From contig OZ243953.1 of NCBI GenBank assembly GCA_965214475.1, positions 1,488,001 to 1,552,000 of the forward strand: a stretch of 64,000 nt of DNA, given 5' to 3'. This DNA is from SIRX01 sp965214475 (GTDB lineage Bacteria > Actinomycetota > Rubrobacteria > Rubrobacterales > Rubrobacteraceae). How positions within the stretch are numbered: the first letter of the stretch is position 1; each line of letters starts with the position of its first letter. The translations under genes were made by a program, and so were the position numbers. This document shows, piece after piece, positions 16,035 through 23,985 of this stretch. A model generated the notes under the pieces. It was not told where the DNA came from. It did not search any database and saw nothing but the letters and a program-made list of their open reading frames with translations.

Positions 16035-16293
16035 CCTCCTACATTATAAGCGAAACCGGGCGGGATCAGACACCGCTCATTCGATTGTGGTAGTGAAGTC
16101 GAATAGTATGTGCCAACCTTGATCTCCCGCTTCAGATAGGCTTTCGAGCCGTAATTCAAAATCTACTACTTCAGGGGGTTCTCGTTTGCGGATATTTCTC
16201 CGACACCGGAGATGCCGGTAAGATAGACGGCATCGAACACGAGCAGCAAAGCAGAGGTCCGATCATCGCCTTTTGGGCGAACTGAGCCCTGCT
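16035..16293. other. intergenic region without recognised gene
   Basis: About 260 bases between the acyl-CoA ligase start and the truncated DUF6958 gene. I see no open frame with family features and no clear terminator; it may contain the lost remainder of the DUF6958 gene and the ligase promoter. Confidence 0.4.
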
Positions 16294-16404
16294 TTAGGGA
16301 ATCGAGGCGTTGCGCATCGCCATATATTTTGCGCGGTTCACATGCTCGGTGCGGCCCGGTGAAGTGATACTCTCGATCTCGATTTTGTCGTCTTCCTTAG
16401 ACAT
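16294..16404 (-). pseudogene. truncated DUF6958-like gene (36 codons)
   Basis: The reading frame MSKEDDKIEIESITSPGR...NRAKYMAMRNASIP stops after 36 codons. The beginning matches what I recall of the DUF6958 family, small proteins of about 90-100 residues whose remaining part continues with a winged-helix-like segment. Here the frame ends abruptly at TAA 16294. Its ATG overlaps the end of the upstream DUF6151 gene by eight bases, so the two were translationally coupled. The rest of the gene is not visible in the following bases, so I call it a remnant. A short functional peptide cannot be excluded. Confidence 0.55.
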
Positions 16405-16933
16405 CAATTTCTCCTTTCACGGGCATCTTCGGGCTACGGAACCCCATCGCGATCCACGCGCCCATCAGCTTGGCAAAGAACGGGAGCGTCTGCCTTTTGG
16501 TGTTCGGAACATCGTCGGGAAGTACCGAAGCGTCCGGCAGGTCAGCCGTCATCGTCCGCATTTCGAGGGGAGGCAGCGTTTCTTGGGGCCAAAGGCCACC
16601 ATAAAGACTGAGCCAGTGACCACCCTTGAATTCAAGAAAGACCGGTGTGTTGCAACAGGTGGCGACGACTCTGCGGGTCTTTGCCTTTGGCGTAAGCCTG
16701 AATTCTTTGAGCAGATCGGCGCCCTTGTATAAGTGGACACGATCCTTGCGGTAGATGATGAAGCGCGTCGCGCCTTTTGTGTCCAGAACCAGCGGAGCAT
16801 CAGGTAGAGTCTGCAATCGCGCGCCCGACTCGCGGCAGCTATTGCAACAACATTCGGCGCTTACGATCGGCGCGCACTCTACTTCGAGTTGGACATGCCC
16901 GCACAGGCAGCCAATTTGCGTGGTCTCAGTCAT
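16397..16933 (-). CDS. DUF6151 / GFA-like cysteine-rich protein
   Basis: The 178-aa protein carries a GFA/CENP-V-like zinc-binding layout: GCLCGHVQLEVE at residues 8-20, ECCCNSCRESGARLQ near 27-42 and ATCCNTPVFLEF near 92, giving the paired cysteines that bind zinc in this fold. This combination, with a downstream DUF6958 partner and an upstream TetR gene, is the arrangement I associate with DUF6151 proteins in proteobacteria. The enzyme activity, if any, is unknown. It overlaps the TetR stop by four bases, so all three are one unit under TetR control. Confidence 0.8.
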   Translation of the reverse strand: MTETTQIGCLCGHVQLEVECAPIVSAECCCNSCRESGARLQTLPDAPLVLDTKGATRFIIYRKDRVHLYKGADLLKEFRLTPKAKTRRVVATCCNTPVFLEFKGGHWLSLYGGLWPQETLPPLEMRTMTADLPDASVLPDDVPNTKRQTLPFFAKLMGAWIAMGFRSPKMPVKGEIDV

Positions 16934-17571
16934 GACAGCGCTTCCTCCTTGTTAGGACAGTCGAAAAGGTGGCGAATGTATCGGTCGAGGTGATCTAGGC
17001 TTTCGCGCACGAGCGCGGGATCATTCCCAGCCTTTGCCAGCACGAAAGCGCCTTGGAGCACCGTCTGTGTGTGGCGCGCAAGGCTCTCGGCCGTCCAGTC
17101 GTCCGCGATGCCCCGATCACGCATAGCGGCTTCGATATCCGCTTCGAGGGTTGCGGCATGTCCGAAGATGCTGTCGGCGCAGGCGTCTCGAATAGGCGGA
17201 GCACTCGCGTAAACCTCCTGCACCATCGTGCCCACCACGCAGGTAAACTCGGCTATGTCCCCCTCGATGATCGACTTGCGGAAAGCCACATAGGCTAGAA
17301 CGCGGTCGAGCGGATCGTCCGGTGCATGATAGGGTGCGCCCGCGAAGAAGGCGGTCGTCGTCTCATCCCAATGCTTTGCTGCCGCCACGCCAAGCGCTTC
17401 CTTGCTCTTGAAATGATGGAAAAATGCGCCCTTCGTCACCACAGCGGCCCGGCAAAGATCGTCAACCGTTGTGGCGGCGAAGCCTTTCTCGCGGATCGTG
17501 TCGCGAGCGGCCTCAAGAAGGCGCATTCCGGCATCGCCGCGTTCAGGAGCATGTTTCGTTGGTCGCGGCAT
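16930..17571 (-). CDS. TetR/AcrR family transcriptional regulator
   Basis: This 213-aa TetR regulator has the N-terminal DNA-binding domain RLLEAARDTIREKGFAATTV then DDLCRAAVVTKGAFFHHFKSKEALG (residues about 16-62). The HHFKSKEAL ending is typical of TetR proteins related to YcdC/AcuR types. I start it at ATG 17571; the open frame extends to 17607 but that would put the promoter and the operator inside the gene. A palindrome ATACCA-N6-TGGTAT overlaps the promoter, so it probably represses itself and the coupled DUF6151 gene. The cassette looks acquired relative to its neighbours (inference from gene content). Confidence 0.88.
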   Translation of the reverse strand: MPRPTKHAPERGDAGMRLLEAARDTIREKGFAATTVDDLCRAAVVTKGAFFHHFKSKEALGVAAAKHWDETTTAFFAGAPYHAPDDPLDRVLAYVAFRKSIIEGDIAEFTCVVGTMVQEVYASAPPIRDACADSIFGHAATLEADIEAAMRDRGIADDWTAESLARHTQTVLQGAFVLAKAGNDPALVRESLDHLDRYIRHLFDCPNKEEALS

Positions 17572-17578
17572 GAATGTA

Positions 17579-17607
17579 TTAATACCATACAGTTGGTATG
17601 TATACAA
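17579..17607 (-). promoter_or_regulatory. promoter and palindromic operator of the TetR-DUF6151 operon
   Basis: TTGTAT (17607-17602), a 17-base spacer and TATTAA (17584-17579) precede the ATG by seven bases, so the mRNA may be leaderless. ATACCATACAGTTGGTAT (17582-17599) has perfect six-base arms and fills the spacer. Confidence 0.6.
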
Positions 17608-17658
17608 GCCTTTTCCAGCCTACATAGCCAGAGTCATTGTAAGCGAAGCTTTTCTAGC

Positions 17659-18108
17659 TCAGACAATGGCGTCTCCCTTTTTCTCGAACACCCGGAACGC
17701 CGCCGTGCCCATCGCGACGAGGTCTCCGTCGGGGCCGTAGACTTTGGATTCGGCGGTGGCGGTGCGGCGGGTGCGATGTACGACCTCGCTGCGACATACG
17801 ATTCTTCCCTCGTTTACCGAGCCCAGGAAGTGGGTGTTCATCTCGATGGTGGCGGTGCGGGTACCTACCAGCGCCAGGACGGCAAGGCCCATCGCGTTGT
17901 CCATGAGCGAGGCATAGACGCCGCCGTGCAGCGTCCCGGTCCCGTTCAGGTGAATGTCTTCTATATCTATGTGGATCACGGATCGCCCCGGCTCGACCTC
18001 CTCGACCTTCGCCCCGATGTGTTTGGAGAAGGTCACTTCCTCGTCGAAGTACCGGGCAAGCTCTTTTAGCTGCTCGTCGTTCAAGGCATCCGCGCTTTTT
18101 TCAGTCAT
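17659..18108 (-). CDS. PaaI-like hotdog-fold thioesterase
   Basis: This 149-aa protein has the hotdog thioesterase signature of the PaaI/YbgC-type: GTLHGGVYASLMDNAMGLAVL near residue 75, then ATIEMNTHFLGSVNEGRIVCRSEVVHRTRRTA. It would hydrolyse acyl-CoA esters in the cytosol. The gene follows the 3-hydroxyacyl-CoA dehydrogenase, phosphotransferase and ComB genes on the same strand with a 42-base gap, fitting an acyl-CoA degradation operon. Substrate is unknown; phenylacetyl-CoA is only the family archetype. Confidence 0.88.
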   Translation of the reverse strand: MTEKSADALNDEQLKELARYFDEEVTFSKHIGAKVEEVEPGRSVIHIDIEDIHLNGTGTLHGGVYASLMDNAMGLAVLALVGTRTATIEMNTHFLGSVNEGRIVCRSEVVHRTRRTATAESKVYGPDGDLVAMGTAAFRVFEKKGDAIV

Positions 18109-18150
18109 ATAATTCCTTTCTCCGAAATTTCGTCCGTTGCCTCAGAAGGG

Positions 18151-19005
18151 CTAGGATTCAGGATATTCGTAGAATCCCTCGCCAGTCTTGCGGCCCAGTT
18201 TTCCATCCCGTACGAGGTCTTCGAGGATGCGCGGTGGTGAGTAGTATGGCTCGCCGGTCTGCTGATGGACGTAGGAGATCACGTCCAGGCCAACGTCCAA
18301 CCCGATAAAGTCCCCGAGCTCGAACGGCCCAACAGGAAAACCTAGTCCCTTTTTGACGAGCAGGTCTATCTCCTCTTTCGTGGCGACGCCTTCTTCCAGA
18401 AGCCTCGTGCCCTCGATGAGAAAGGGAATTAGAAAGCGGTTCGCCACGAAACCTGGTGTATCTTTTTCGACCACGACCGGCTGCTTGCCGAAGGATACTA
18501 TTAGCTCTTTTACCTTCTCAACCGTCTCGTCGCTGGTGAGTTCTCCGCACGGAACTTCGACCGCTTCGCGCACCGGTGGCGGGGTAAAGAAGTGGGTGCC
18601 GCAGACTTTCTCCGGCCGGTCGGTGGCGGAGGCAAGTTCGGTGATGGAGATGGAAGAGGTGTTGGTCAGGATGAGCGAGTCAGGAGGAAGCAGCGCGTCG
18701 AGGGCAGCAAGGGCCTTTTTCTTCGGCTCCACCCGTTCGACGATAACTTCTATGGCGGCTTCCGCTTCACCCAAATCTTCCGTGTTCGTTGTCCACCGGA
18801 TGCGGTCATAGGCGGCTTCCGGGTCGGAGATAACGTCCCGCTCCGCGAAGCGGTCGAGGCCTTCCCGGACGTAGATTTGGGCCTTTTCCAACGCTGAGAC
18901 AGAGCTGTCGCAGGCGATCACCCGGTAGCCAGATCCGGCAACGAGTTGGACGATACCGGCGCCCATCGTGCCGGTACCGAGGACGCCGATAGTTCGGTTG
19001 TCCAT
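18151..19005 (-). CDS. 3-hydroxybutyryl/3-hydroxyacyl-CoA dehydrogenase
   Basis: This 284-aa NAD-dependent enzyme oxidises L-3-hydroxyacyl-CoA. It begins with the Rossmann motif GVLGTGTMGAGIVQLVAGSG, contains LTNTSSISITELAS near residue 115, HFFTPPPVREAVEV near 137, and the C-terminal helix domain GLGFPVGPFELGDFIGLDV near 238 followed by LGRKTGEGFYEYPE. Length matches single-domain HBD/PaaH enzymes. The ATG touches the stop of the upstream phosphotransferase gene (TAAATG). It probably works with the neighbouring thioesterase and acyl-CoA genes in fatty acid turnover. Confidence 0.92.
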   Translation of the reverse strand: MDNRTIGVLGTGTMGAGIVQLVAGSGYRVIACDSSVSALEKAQIYVREGLDRFAERDVISDPEAAYDRIRWTTNTEDLGEAEAAIEVIVERVEPKKKALAALDALLPPDSLILTNTSSISITELASATDRPEKVCGTHFFTPPPVREAVEVPCGELTSDETVEKVKELIVSFGKQPVVVEKDTPGFVANRFLIPFLIEGTRLLEEGVATKEEIDLLVKKGLGFPVGPFELGDFIGLDVGLDVISYVHQQTGEPYYSPPRILEDLVRDGKLGRKTGEGFYEYPES

Positions 19006-20064
19006 TTATAGTTCGCCTTTTTCTACAAGGTAGTTGGCGTGGGTTATGAGGTTGCGTACTTTCTCTCCGAAGCTGGCGAAGCGTTCGTCCTGTGTCTGAC
19101 CCTTCTTCCAGCGGGCGTAGATCTGCTGCAGGATCGCCGCGAGCTTGAAGTAGCCAAAGACCATGTACCAGTGCATCTCCGAGAGGTCACGCCCGCTTTT
19201 CTCGGCGTATCGGTCGATGAATTCCTTACGGGTCATAAAGCCCGGCAGGGAAGTCACCGTGGGCAAGATATTTTGTAGCTCCTCTGGGTCGTCGGCTTCG
19301 ATCCAGTACGAGAGTGAGACCGCCAAGTCGAAAAGCGGGTCTCCGAGCGTCGCCATCTCCCAGTCCAGTACGGCCCGCACTTCGGTCAGGTCGTCGGGGT
19401 TCAGAACGAGGTTGTTGAGCTTGAAGTCGTTGTGGATGATGGTCGCGGGTGGGCTATCTGGTACGTTGGCGGCGAGCCATTCGGTTGGCGGTTCGAGGTC
19501 TTCCACATCTTCGGTCCTGGCTTTTTCGTAGCGCCCGATCCAACCTTCCGTCTGCCGCTTCAGAAACCCTTCGGGTTTGCCCAGGTCTTCGAGTCCCGCC
19601 GCTTCGTAGTCTACGGCGTGGAGTTCGACCAGCGTGTCGCAGACCAACGCGGACATCTTGCGGCACAGCTCCTCGGTTGGCTCGATGCTTTCCGGGAAAG
19701 AATCGTCCACTACCATGCCCTCACGGCGCTCCATGACATAGAACTCTGCCCCGATCACCGCCTCGTCGCCGCAATAGAAGTACGGTTTGGGAGCGAGCGG
19801 GTAGGCTTCGTGCAGGCGCATCAAGAGTCCGGATTCCCGGCCCATGTCGTGGGCTTTCGGTGGTACGGGGCCGAACGGCGGACGGCGGAGCACGCCTTCC
19901 CAATCCCCGATCCTAAGCAGATACGTAAGGTTCGAAGCTCCTGAAGGAAACTGCCACACTTCCAGGTCGCCCTCGGGTAAGTCTCCTATGCTCTCCCGCA
20001 GATAGCTTTCAACAGCTTCGTGGTCGAAACTTTCTCCTTCGCGGACTTGTATGGTCTCAGACAT
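19006..20064 (-). CDS. phosphotransferase family protein (ACAD10/11 N-terminal-like)
   Basis: This 352-aa protein has an aminoglycoside-phosphotransferase/choline-kinase fold of the type fused to acyl-CoA dehydrogenases in ACAD10/11. Key motifs are IIHNDFKLNNLVLNP (HxDxxxxN catalytic loop, about residue 210) and VLDWEMATLGDPLFDLAVSLSYW (metal-binding DWE). In ACAD11-type systems such a kinase phosphorylates 4-hydroxyacyl-CoAs so that they can enter beta-oxidation; a similar role fits the adjacent 3-hydroxyacyl-CoA dehydrogenase (inference). It sits between ComB and that dehydrogenase with minimal spacing. Confidence 0.88.
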   Translation of the reverse strand: MSETIQVREGESFDHEAVESYLRESIGDLPEGDLEVWQFPSGASNLTYLLRIGDWEGVLRRPPFGPVPPKAHDMGRESGLLMRLHEAYPLAPKPYFYCGDEAVIGAEFYVMERREGMVVDDSFPESIEPTEELCRKMSALVCDTLVELHAVDYEAAGLEDLGKPEGFLKRQTEGWIGRYEKARTEDVEDLEPPTEWLAANVPDSPPATIIHNDFKLNNLVLNPDDLTEVRAVLDWEMATLGDPLFDLAVSLSYWIEADDPEELQNILPTVTSLPGFMTRKEFIDRYAEKSGRDLSEMHWYMVFGYFKLAAILQQIYARWKKGQTQDERFASFGEKVRNLITHANYLVEKGEL

Positions 20065-20075
20065 TGCGGGCCTTT

Positions 20076-20807
20076 CTATTCTGTTCCCGGTATGCGGTGC
20101 AGTTGGCCGTCCACGACGTTTGCGACGAGGTCGCTCCCCCCTACGTCCCCGACGAACTCCAGTTCGTCTGCGCGGTCGTGCTCGATGAACCAGTTGCCGG
20201 CCCGGCTGTGTTTTAGGGCATCCATCTCACGGTCCTGGTAGTCCCGGGCGAAGTCCAGCGCCATCCAGGCGGCGTCGTTTAGGTGCCAGTGTTCGGTGTG
20301 CATGTAGGAGAGTATGGTGGAAGCGCCGAGGAAGTCTTCCAGGGTGAAGCGTCCACCGGAACCGGCACAGATCAGGTATATAGAGTCTGTCCCCGTTTCC
20401 TGCAGGTAGTGGGCAATAGCCGGTGCGTTGCGTAGGCAACCGACGAGCACTTCTTCGGACGAGGCGGCGTCGGCGATGGCTCGGGTCCCATTTGTGGTCA
20501 CGAAGACCACGTCTTTGTCCTCTACCGTCTCCTGTGTGTATTCCGCCGGATAAGGACCGAGTTCGTAACCTTCTATCCTCTCCGCATCCTGTTCGCCGCC
20601 GCGCAGTACACCGGAGCCTTCCAGGGATTCGAGCACCCGATTGGTCTCTTCCAAACTCTGGGTTGGGAAGACGCGGTTTGCGCCGTTATCGAAGGCGGTT
20701 ACGAGGGTGGTGGTCGCGAGCAACACGTCTATTGCGACGGAGGTCGCTCCCTCCAGACGTTCCGGCACTATCTCCTGGCGGGTCATGAGCACCCGTAGCC
20801 GTTTCAT
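20076..20807 (-). CDS. comB: 2-phosphosulfolactate phosphatase family protein (ComB)
   Basis: This 243-aa protein belongs to the ComB family, whose archetype dephosphorylates 2-phosphosulfolactate in coenzyme M synthesis and needs Mg. Diagnostic segments are VAIDVLLATTTLVTAFDNGA near residue 24, VVFVTTNGTRAIADA near 104, VGCLRNAPAIAHYL and ICAGSGGRFTLEDFLGAS near 150. I start at ATG 20807 (MKRLRVLMTRQEIVPE), which matches the family N-terminus; GTG 20840 would add 11 residues. No other CoM gene is nearby, and the operon is one of acyl-CoA metabolism. The real substrate may be another phosphorylated hydroxy acid, for instance a product of the adjacent kinase-like protein. Confidence 0.85.
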   Translation of the reverse strand: MKRLRVLMTRQEIVPERLEGATSVAIDVLLATTTLVTAFDNGANRVFPTQSLEETNRVLESLEGSGVLRGGEQDAERIEGYELGPYPAEYTQETVEDKDVVFVTTNGTRAIADAASSEEVLVGCLRNAPAIAHYLQETGTDSIYLICAGSGGRFTLEDFLGASTILSYMHTEHWHLNDAAWMALDFARDYQDREMDALKHSRAGNWFIEHDRADELEFVGDVGGSDLVANVVDGQLHRIPGTE

Positions 20808-20890
20808 TCGTGAGTCTTTCGCAAGGTTACACCTCTCCACCTGGGGTCCGACACATCTTACAAAACACTAACCCCGGTCACACGAAAGCG

Positions 20891-22180
20891 CTAGCCGTCC
20901 TCGATCGGCACCGTTTGCTTTGGAACGATTTCGTTCAGCATAACGACTACCTCGTCTATAGACTCTACCGACCGCGCTCCTCGCTCTATCAACTGCTCCA
21001 AAGAACGGGCCGCCTTTCCACCGGTGTAGTCTCGCTCTTCGGCCCAGAGCGGCAGGCCGTCGCGGAGCATGATTACCGGGACGCCGTGCTCCTGCGCCAC
21101 AGAGGCGGCTTCCAGGTTTCGGAGGTTTCCCAGGCCGATGGGCATGTCGCAGACGACTACGAGCTTTACGGCTTTGGCCGCTTCGACGTTGCGTTTACAG
21201 GCTTCGTCTGAGACCGGCGCGTAGGACTCGGCTTCGATTATCTGGGCTCCGAGAGATCGGGCGACGGCGTGGTCCGTATCACCGGCGCTCACGACTCCCA
21301 CCGAGAATGGCGTTCCTTCCTCTCGAAGACGGCGCATCAGAGGGGCTCCGGAACCGCCGCCGCAGATGATGTGGACCTCCGGGGAACCTTCTTGCTCTGT
21401 AGGTATACCGACCGGCTGTATTTGGAGCACGCCGGTACGGGGTGAGATGGAGAGCTCGACCTCCGCGCCGAAGGCGGTCTCTATCTCCTCGGGTCTTAGG
21501 GCGACGCTCGGCGGACCGGCGGCGGAGACTCTACCCTCGTGCAACACCACCACCCGCCGCGCGTACCGGGCGGCCAGGTTCAAGTCGTGGACGACCATCA
21601 GGATCGTCTTGCCGCTTTCGTTCAGTTGGAGCAGCACCTCCATAAACGCGACCTGATGGTGAATGTCCAGGTGGTTTGTCGGTTCGTCCAGGAGCAGTAC
21701 CTCCGGCTCCTGGGCCAGAGCCCGCGCGAGAGTTATGAGTTGCCGCTCGCCGCCGGAGAGTTCGCCCATCCGGCGATCCCGGGATTCCCACACCCCGACC
21801 TGCCGCATCGCCTCTTCGACGGCCCGGGGGCTGTCCTTGTCCGGGCTCATCCGGCCGCTGTGTGGGGTACGGCCTAACGCCACAATTTCGTAGGCGGTGT
21901 AATCGAAGGCCGGAGAGCCTTCCTGGGAGACGACCGCCACCTCCCGGGCAAAGGCTTTTGGGGTCCAAGAGCCGACCTCGCTTCCGTCGAGCATCACCGT
22001 TCCGAGACGCGGTTGCAAGGCGCGGGCCATCGTGCGAAGCAGGGTGCTCTTGCCGCTGCCGTTCGGGCCGACGACAGCCAGGAAGGAACCTTTTGGGACC
22101 TCTAGGGTAATGCCGTGGAGCTTGTCTTCGGCGCCGTATCCGACCCGAACGTCGCCTACGGAAAGGGTTATCTCAGCCAT
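20891..22180 (-). CDS. btuD: cobalamin/iron-complex ABC transporter ATP-binding protein with C-terminal extension
   Basis: The first 260 residues are a standard importer ATPase: Walker A GPNGSGKST, Q-loop VSQEGSP, signature LSGGERQLITLARAL, Walker B VLLLDEPTNHLD, switch VVHDLNLAARYA. The remaining about 165 residues form a separate domain starting near PEVHIICGGGSGAPLMRRL and containing VGVVSAGDTDHAVARSLGA and CDMPIGLGNLRNLEAA. I recall similar extensions on archaeal and some actinobacterial BtuD proteins, but their role is not known to me. Its start overlaps the permease stop by eight bases. With btuC and btuF in the same riboswitch-controlled operon, vitamin B12 or cobinamide is the likely cargo. 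Confidence 0.9.
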   Translation of the reverse strand: MAEITLSVGDVRVGYGAEDKLHGITLEVPKGSFLAVVGPNGSGKSTLLRTMARALQPRLGTVMLDGSEVGSWTPKAFAREVAVVSQEGSPAFDYTAYEIVALGRTPHSGRMSPDKDSPRAVEEAMRQVGVWESRDRRMGELSGGERQLITLARALAQEPEVLLLDEPTNHLDIHHQVAFMEVLLQLNESGKTILMVVHDLNLAARYARRVVVLHEGRVSAAGPPSVALRPEEIETAFGAEVELSISPRTGVLQIQPVGIPTEQEGSPEVHIICGGGSGAPLMRRLREEGTPFSVGVVSAGDTDHAVARSLGAQIIEAESYAPVSDEACKRNVEAAKAVKLVVVCDMPIGLGNLRNLEAASVAQEHGVPVIMLRDGLPLWAEERDYTGGKAARSLEQLIERGARSVESIDEVVVMLNEIVPKQTVPIEDG

Positions 22181-23186
22181 GTTTGCGGCTCCGGCGAAGT
22201 AAGTAGAGGAAGAACGGCGCGCCGCAGAGGGCGGTGACGATGCCGACCGGTATCTCTGACGAGGACATTATGCTGCGGGCGGCGGCGTCGGCGAGGGTGA
22301 GGAAAGCTGCTCCCCAGAGGCCGGAGACGGGGAGCAGGAGGATGTGACGGGGGCCGACGAGAAGGCGGGCGACGTGCGGTACGATCAGGCCGACGAACCC
22401 GATCACCCCGCTCACCGAGACCGCCGCCGAGGCCGCCAGCGCCGCGAACGCCACACAAAGCATCTTGAGCCGCTCAACCCGCAATCCTAGATACCCCGCT
22501 TCCTCTTCGCCCAACGAGAAAACGTCCAGGTCGCGGGCCATGAACATGAGTCCGGTTACGGCGAACAAAAGGTACGGCAGCACGGCGAGCACGTGGCCCC
22601 AATCGGAGGGCGCGAACGAGCCCAAAAGCCAGAAGAGCACGCTGGCGATCCGTCCATCGTCGAGCGTCAGTATAAAGAACGAATACAAAGCCCCCGCAAA
22701 CGCCCCGACCGCGAGCCCGACCAACAGCAAGTCCGTCACCGGAAACCTCCCGCCCCGGCGGGCCAACAAAACGACCGCCAGCGCCGCCCCAAGCCCACCG
22801 GCGAACGCCGCCAGCGGCACCGCCGAGAGCCCGGCAAAGCTCGCGGAGAGCCCGAGCACCGTAGCCAGAACGGCCCCCAGAGCCGCGCCCGGCGAGATGC
22901 CGACGATGTACGGATCGGCCATCGGGTTGCGGAAGAGGCCTTGCATCGCCGCCCCGCTCACGCCCAGAGCGCAGCCCACTAGAGCCGCCAGGACTATGCG
23001 GGGCAGCCGGATGTCCAGCACGATGGTCCGCGACACCTCCTTCCCGCCCCCGAAAAGCGACCGTACGACCTCCACCGGGGAGAGCCAGGCCGGACCTATA
23101 CCCAGCGCAAAGATCCCGGCGATCGCCACGGCGCATAGGGAACCAAGCACCCAGACCAGGTAGACGCTGTTTTTCCTATCTTTCAT
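22173..23186 (-). CDS. btuC: cobalamin/iron-complex ABC transporter permease (FecCD/BtuC family)
   Basis: This 337-aa FecCD-family permease has about ten hydrophobic helices. Recognisable segments are RLPRIVLAALVGCALGVSGAAMQGLFRNPMADPYIVGISPGA (residues about 60-100), typical of BtuC/FhuB, and GVIGFVGLIVPHVARLLVGPRH near residue 265, the loop contacting the ATPase. It forms the membrane part of the importer with BtuF and BtuD. The start is 8 bases from the cobS stop on the same strand, so it is in the operon downstream of the first B12 riboswitch. Confidence 0.93.
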   Translation of the reverse strand: MKDRKNSVYLVWVLGSLCAVAIAGIFALGIGPAWLSPVEVVRSLFGGGKEVSRTIVLDIRLPRIVLAALVGCALGVSGAAMQGLFRNPMADPYIVGISPGAALGAVLATVLGLSASFAGLSAVPLAAFAGGLGAALAVVLLARRGGRFPVTDLLLVGLAVGAFAGALYSFFILTLDDGRIASVLFWLLGSFAPSDWGHVLAVLPYLLFAVTGLMFMARDLDVFSLGEEEAGYLGLRVERLKMLCVAFAALAASAAVSVSGVIGFVGLIVPHVARLLVGPRHILLLPVSGLWGAAFLTLADAAARSIMSSSEIPVGIVTALCGAPFFLYLLRRSRKHG

Positions 23187-23193
23187 CTAGTGC

Positions 23194-23985
23194 TCACAAT
23201 ACCGCGTGGTTTACGAGAGCGGCGAGCGTCAAGAGGACCACGATCTCCCCTACCTCGGAGAGCGCACCATAAGTGTCACCGGTCAGTCCACCGAGAACGC
23301 CGACCATCCAACGGGCCAGGAGGTGCGCGACCACCAGCACGACAAGACCGACGAGCGCACCCCAGGGTGGGAGCAGGAGCCCGCCGATCAGAAGCGCGCT
23401 GATACTGGCAATAACGAAGTCCCGCTTTCGGACCTGATCGTTGAAGTTGCGGCCCATGCCGCCTTCGCGGGCCGCAGGGAAAAAGAAGATGCCGTAGATG
23501 TCGGAGCAGCGGCCCCACATTGGCGCGAGCAGTGCTCCGATCCACCAGAGTGGACCGAGGCTGTAGAGCGCCACGACTTTTAACAGAACCCCAGAGATCA
23601 GGGCGAGCGAGCCCATCGTACCGATGCGACTGTCTTTCATGATCTCCAACTTCCGCTCTCGCGAACGCCAGGAAAATAGCGCGTCGGCGCTATCTGCCAA
23701 TCCATCCAGGTGAAGCCCCCAAGTGACCACCATCCAGGCAGCGACCACCGCCACAGCGCGCAGCGGTTCCCCGAACAACCAGCCTGCGGCCAGGCCCGCG
23801 CCGACGCCGCAAGCCCCTATGAGCAAACCCACGAGTGGGAACGCGACCATCGCGCGGGCGACGGTCGCCTCTTTCATCGGCGGCAGGCCCGGAACCGGGA
23901 ACATCGTCAGGAAGCGTATCGCCTCGCCTAGAGGCTGGATCGGCCCCCAACGGTTCGTTCGATCTTTGCGAGATTTATCCGCCAT
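23194..23985 (-). CDS. cobS: adenosylcobinamide-GDP ribazoletransferase CobS
   Basis: CobS joins adenosylcobinamide-GDP and alpha-ribazole (phosphate) at the membrane, the last assembly step of cobalamin. The 263-aa protein has the family motif TWGLHLDGLADSADALFS (acidic metal-binding residues, about residue 85) and LEIMKDSRIGTMGSLALI, plus five to six hydrophobic segments. The start at ATG 23985 overlaps the cobT end by about 11 bases, which implies coupling; an upstream in-frame codon at 24030 is within cobT. It lies between cobT and btuC in one operon. Confidence 0.93.
   Translation of the reverse strand: MADKSRKDRTNRWGPIQPLGEAIRFLTMFPVPGLPPMKEATVARAMVAFPLVGLLIGACGVGAGLAAGWLFGEPLRAVAVVAAWMVVTWGLHLDGLADSADALFSWRSRERKLEIMKDSRIGTMGSLALISGVLLKVVALYSLGPLWWIGALLAPMWGRCSDIYGIFFFPAAREGGMGRNFNDQVRKRDFVIASISALLIGGLLLPPWGALVGLVVLVVAHLLARWMVGVLGGLTGDTYGALSEVGEIVVLLTLAALVNHAVL

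Noticed and set aside
17326..18069. 247-codon plus-strand frame crossing the TetR and PaaI genes
   Set aside because: Spans two genes and their intergenic region on the other strand; a coding shadow.
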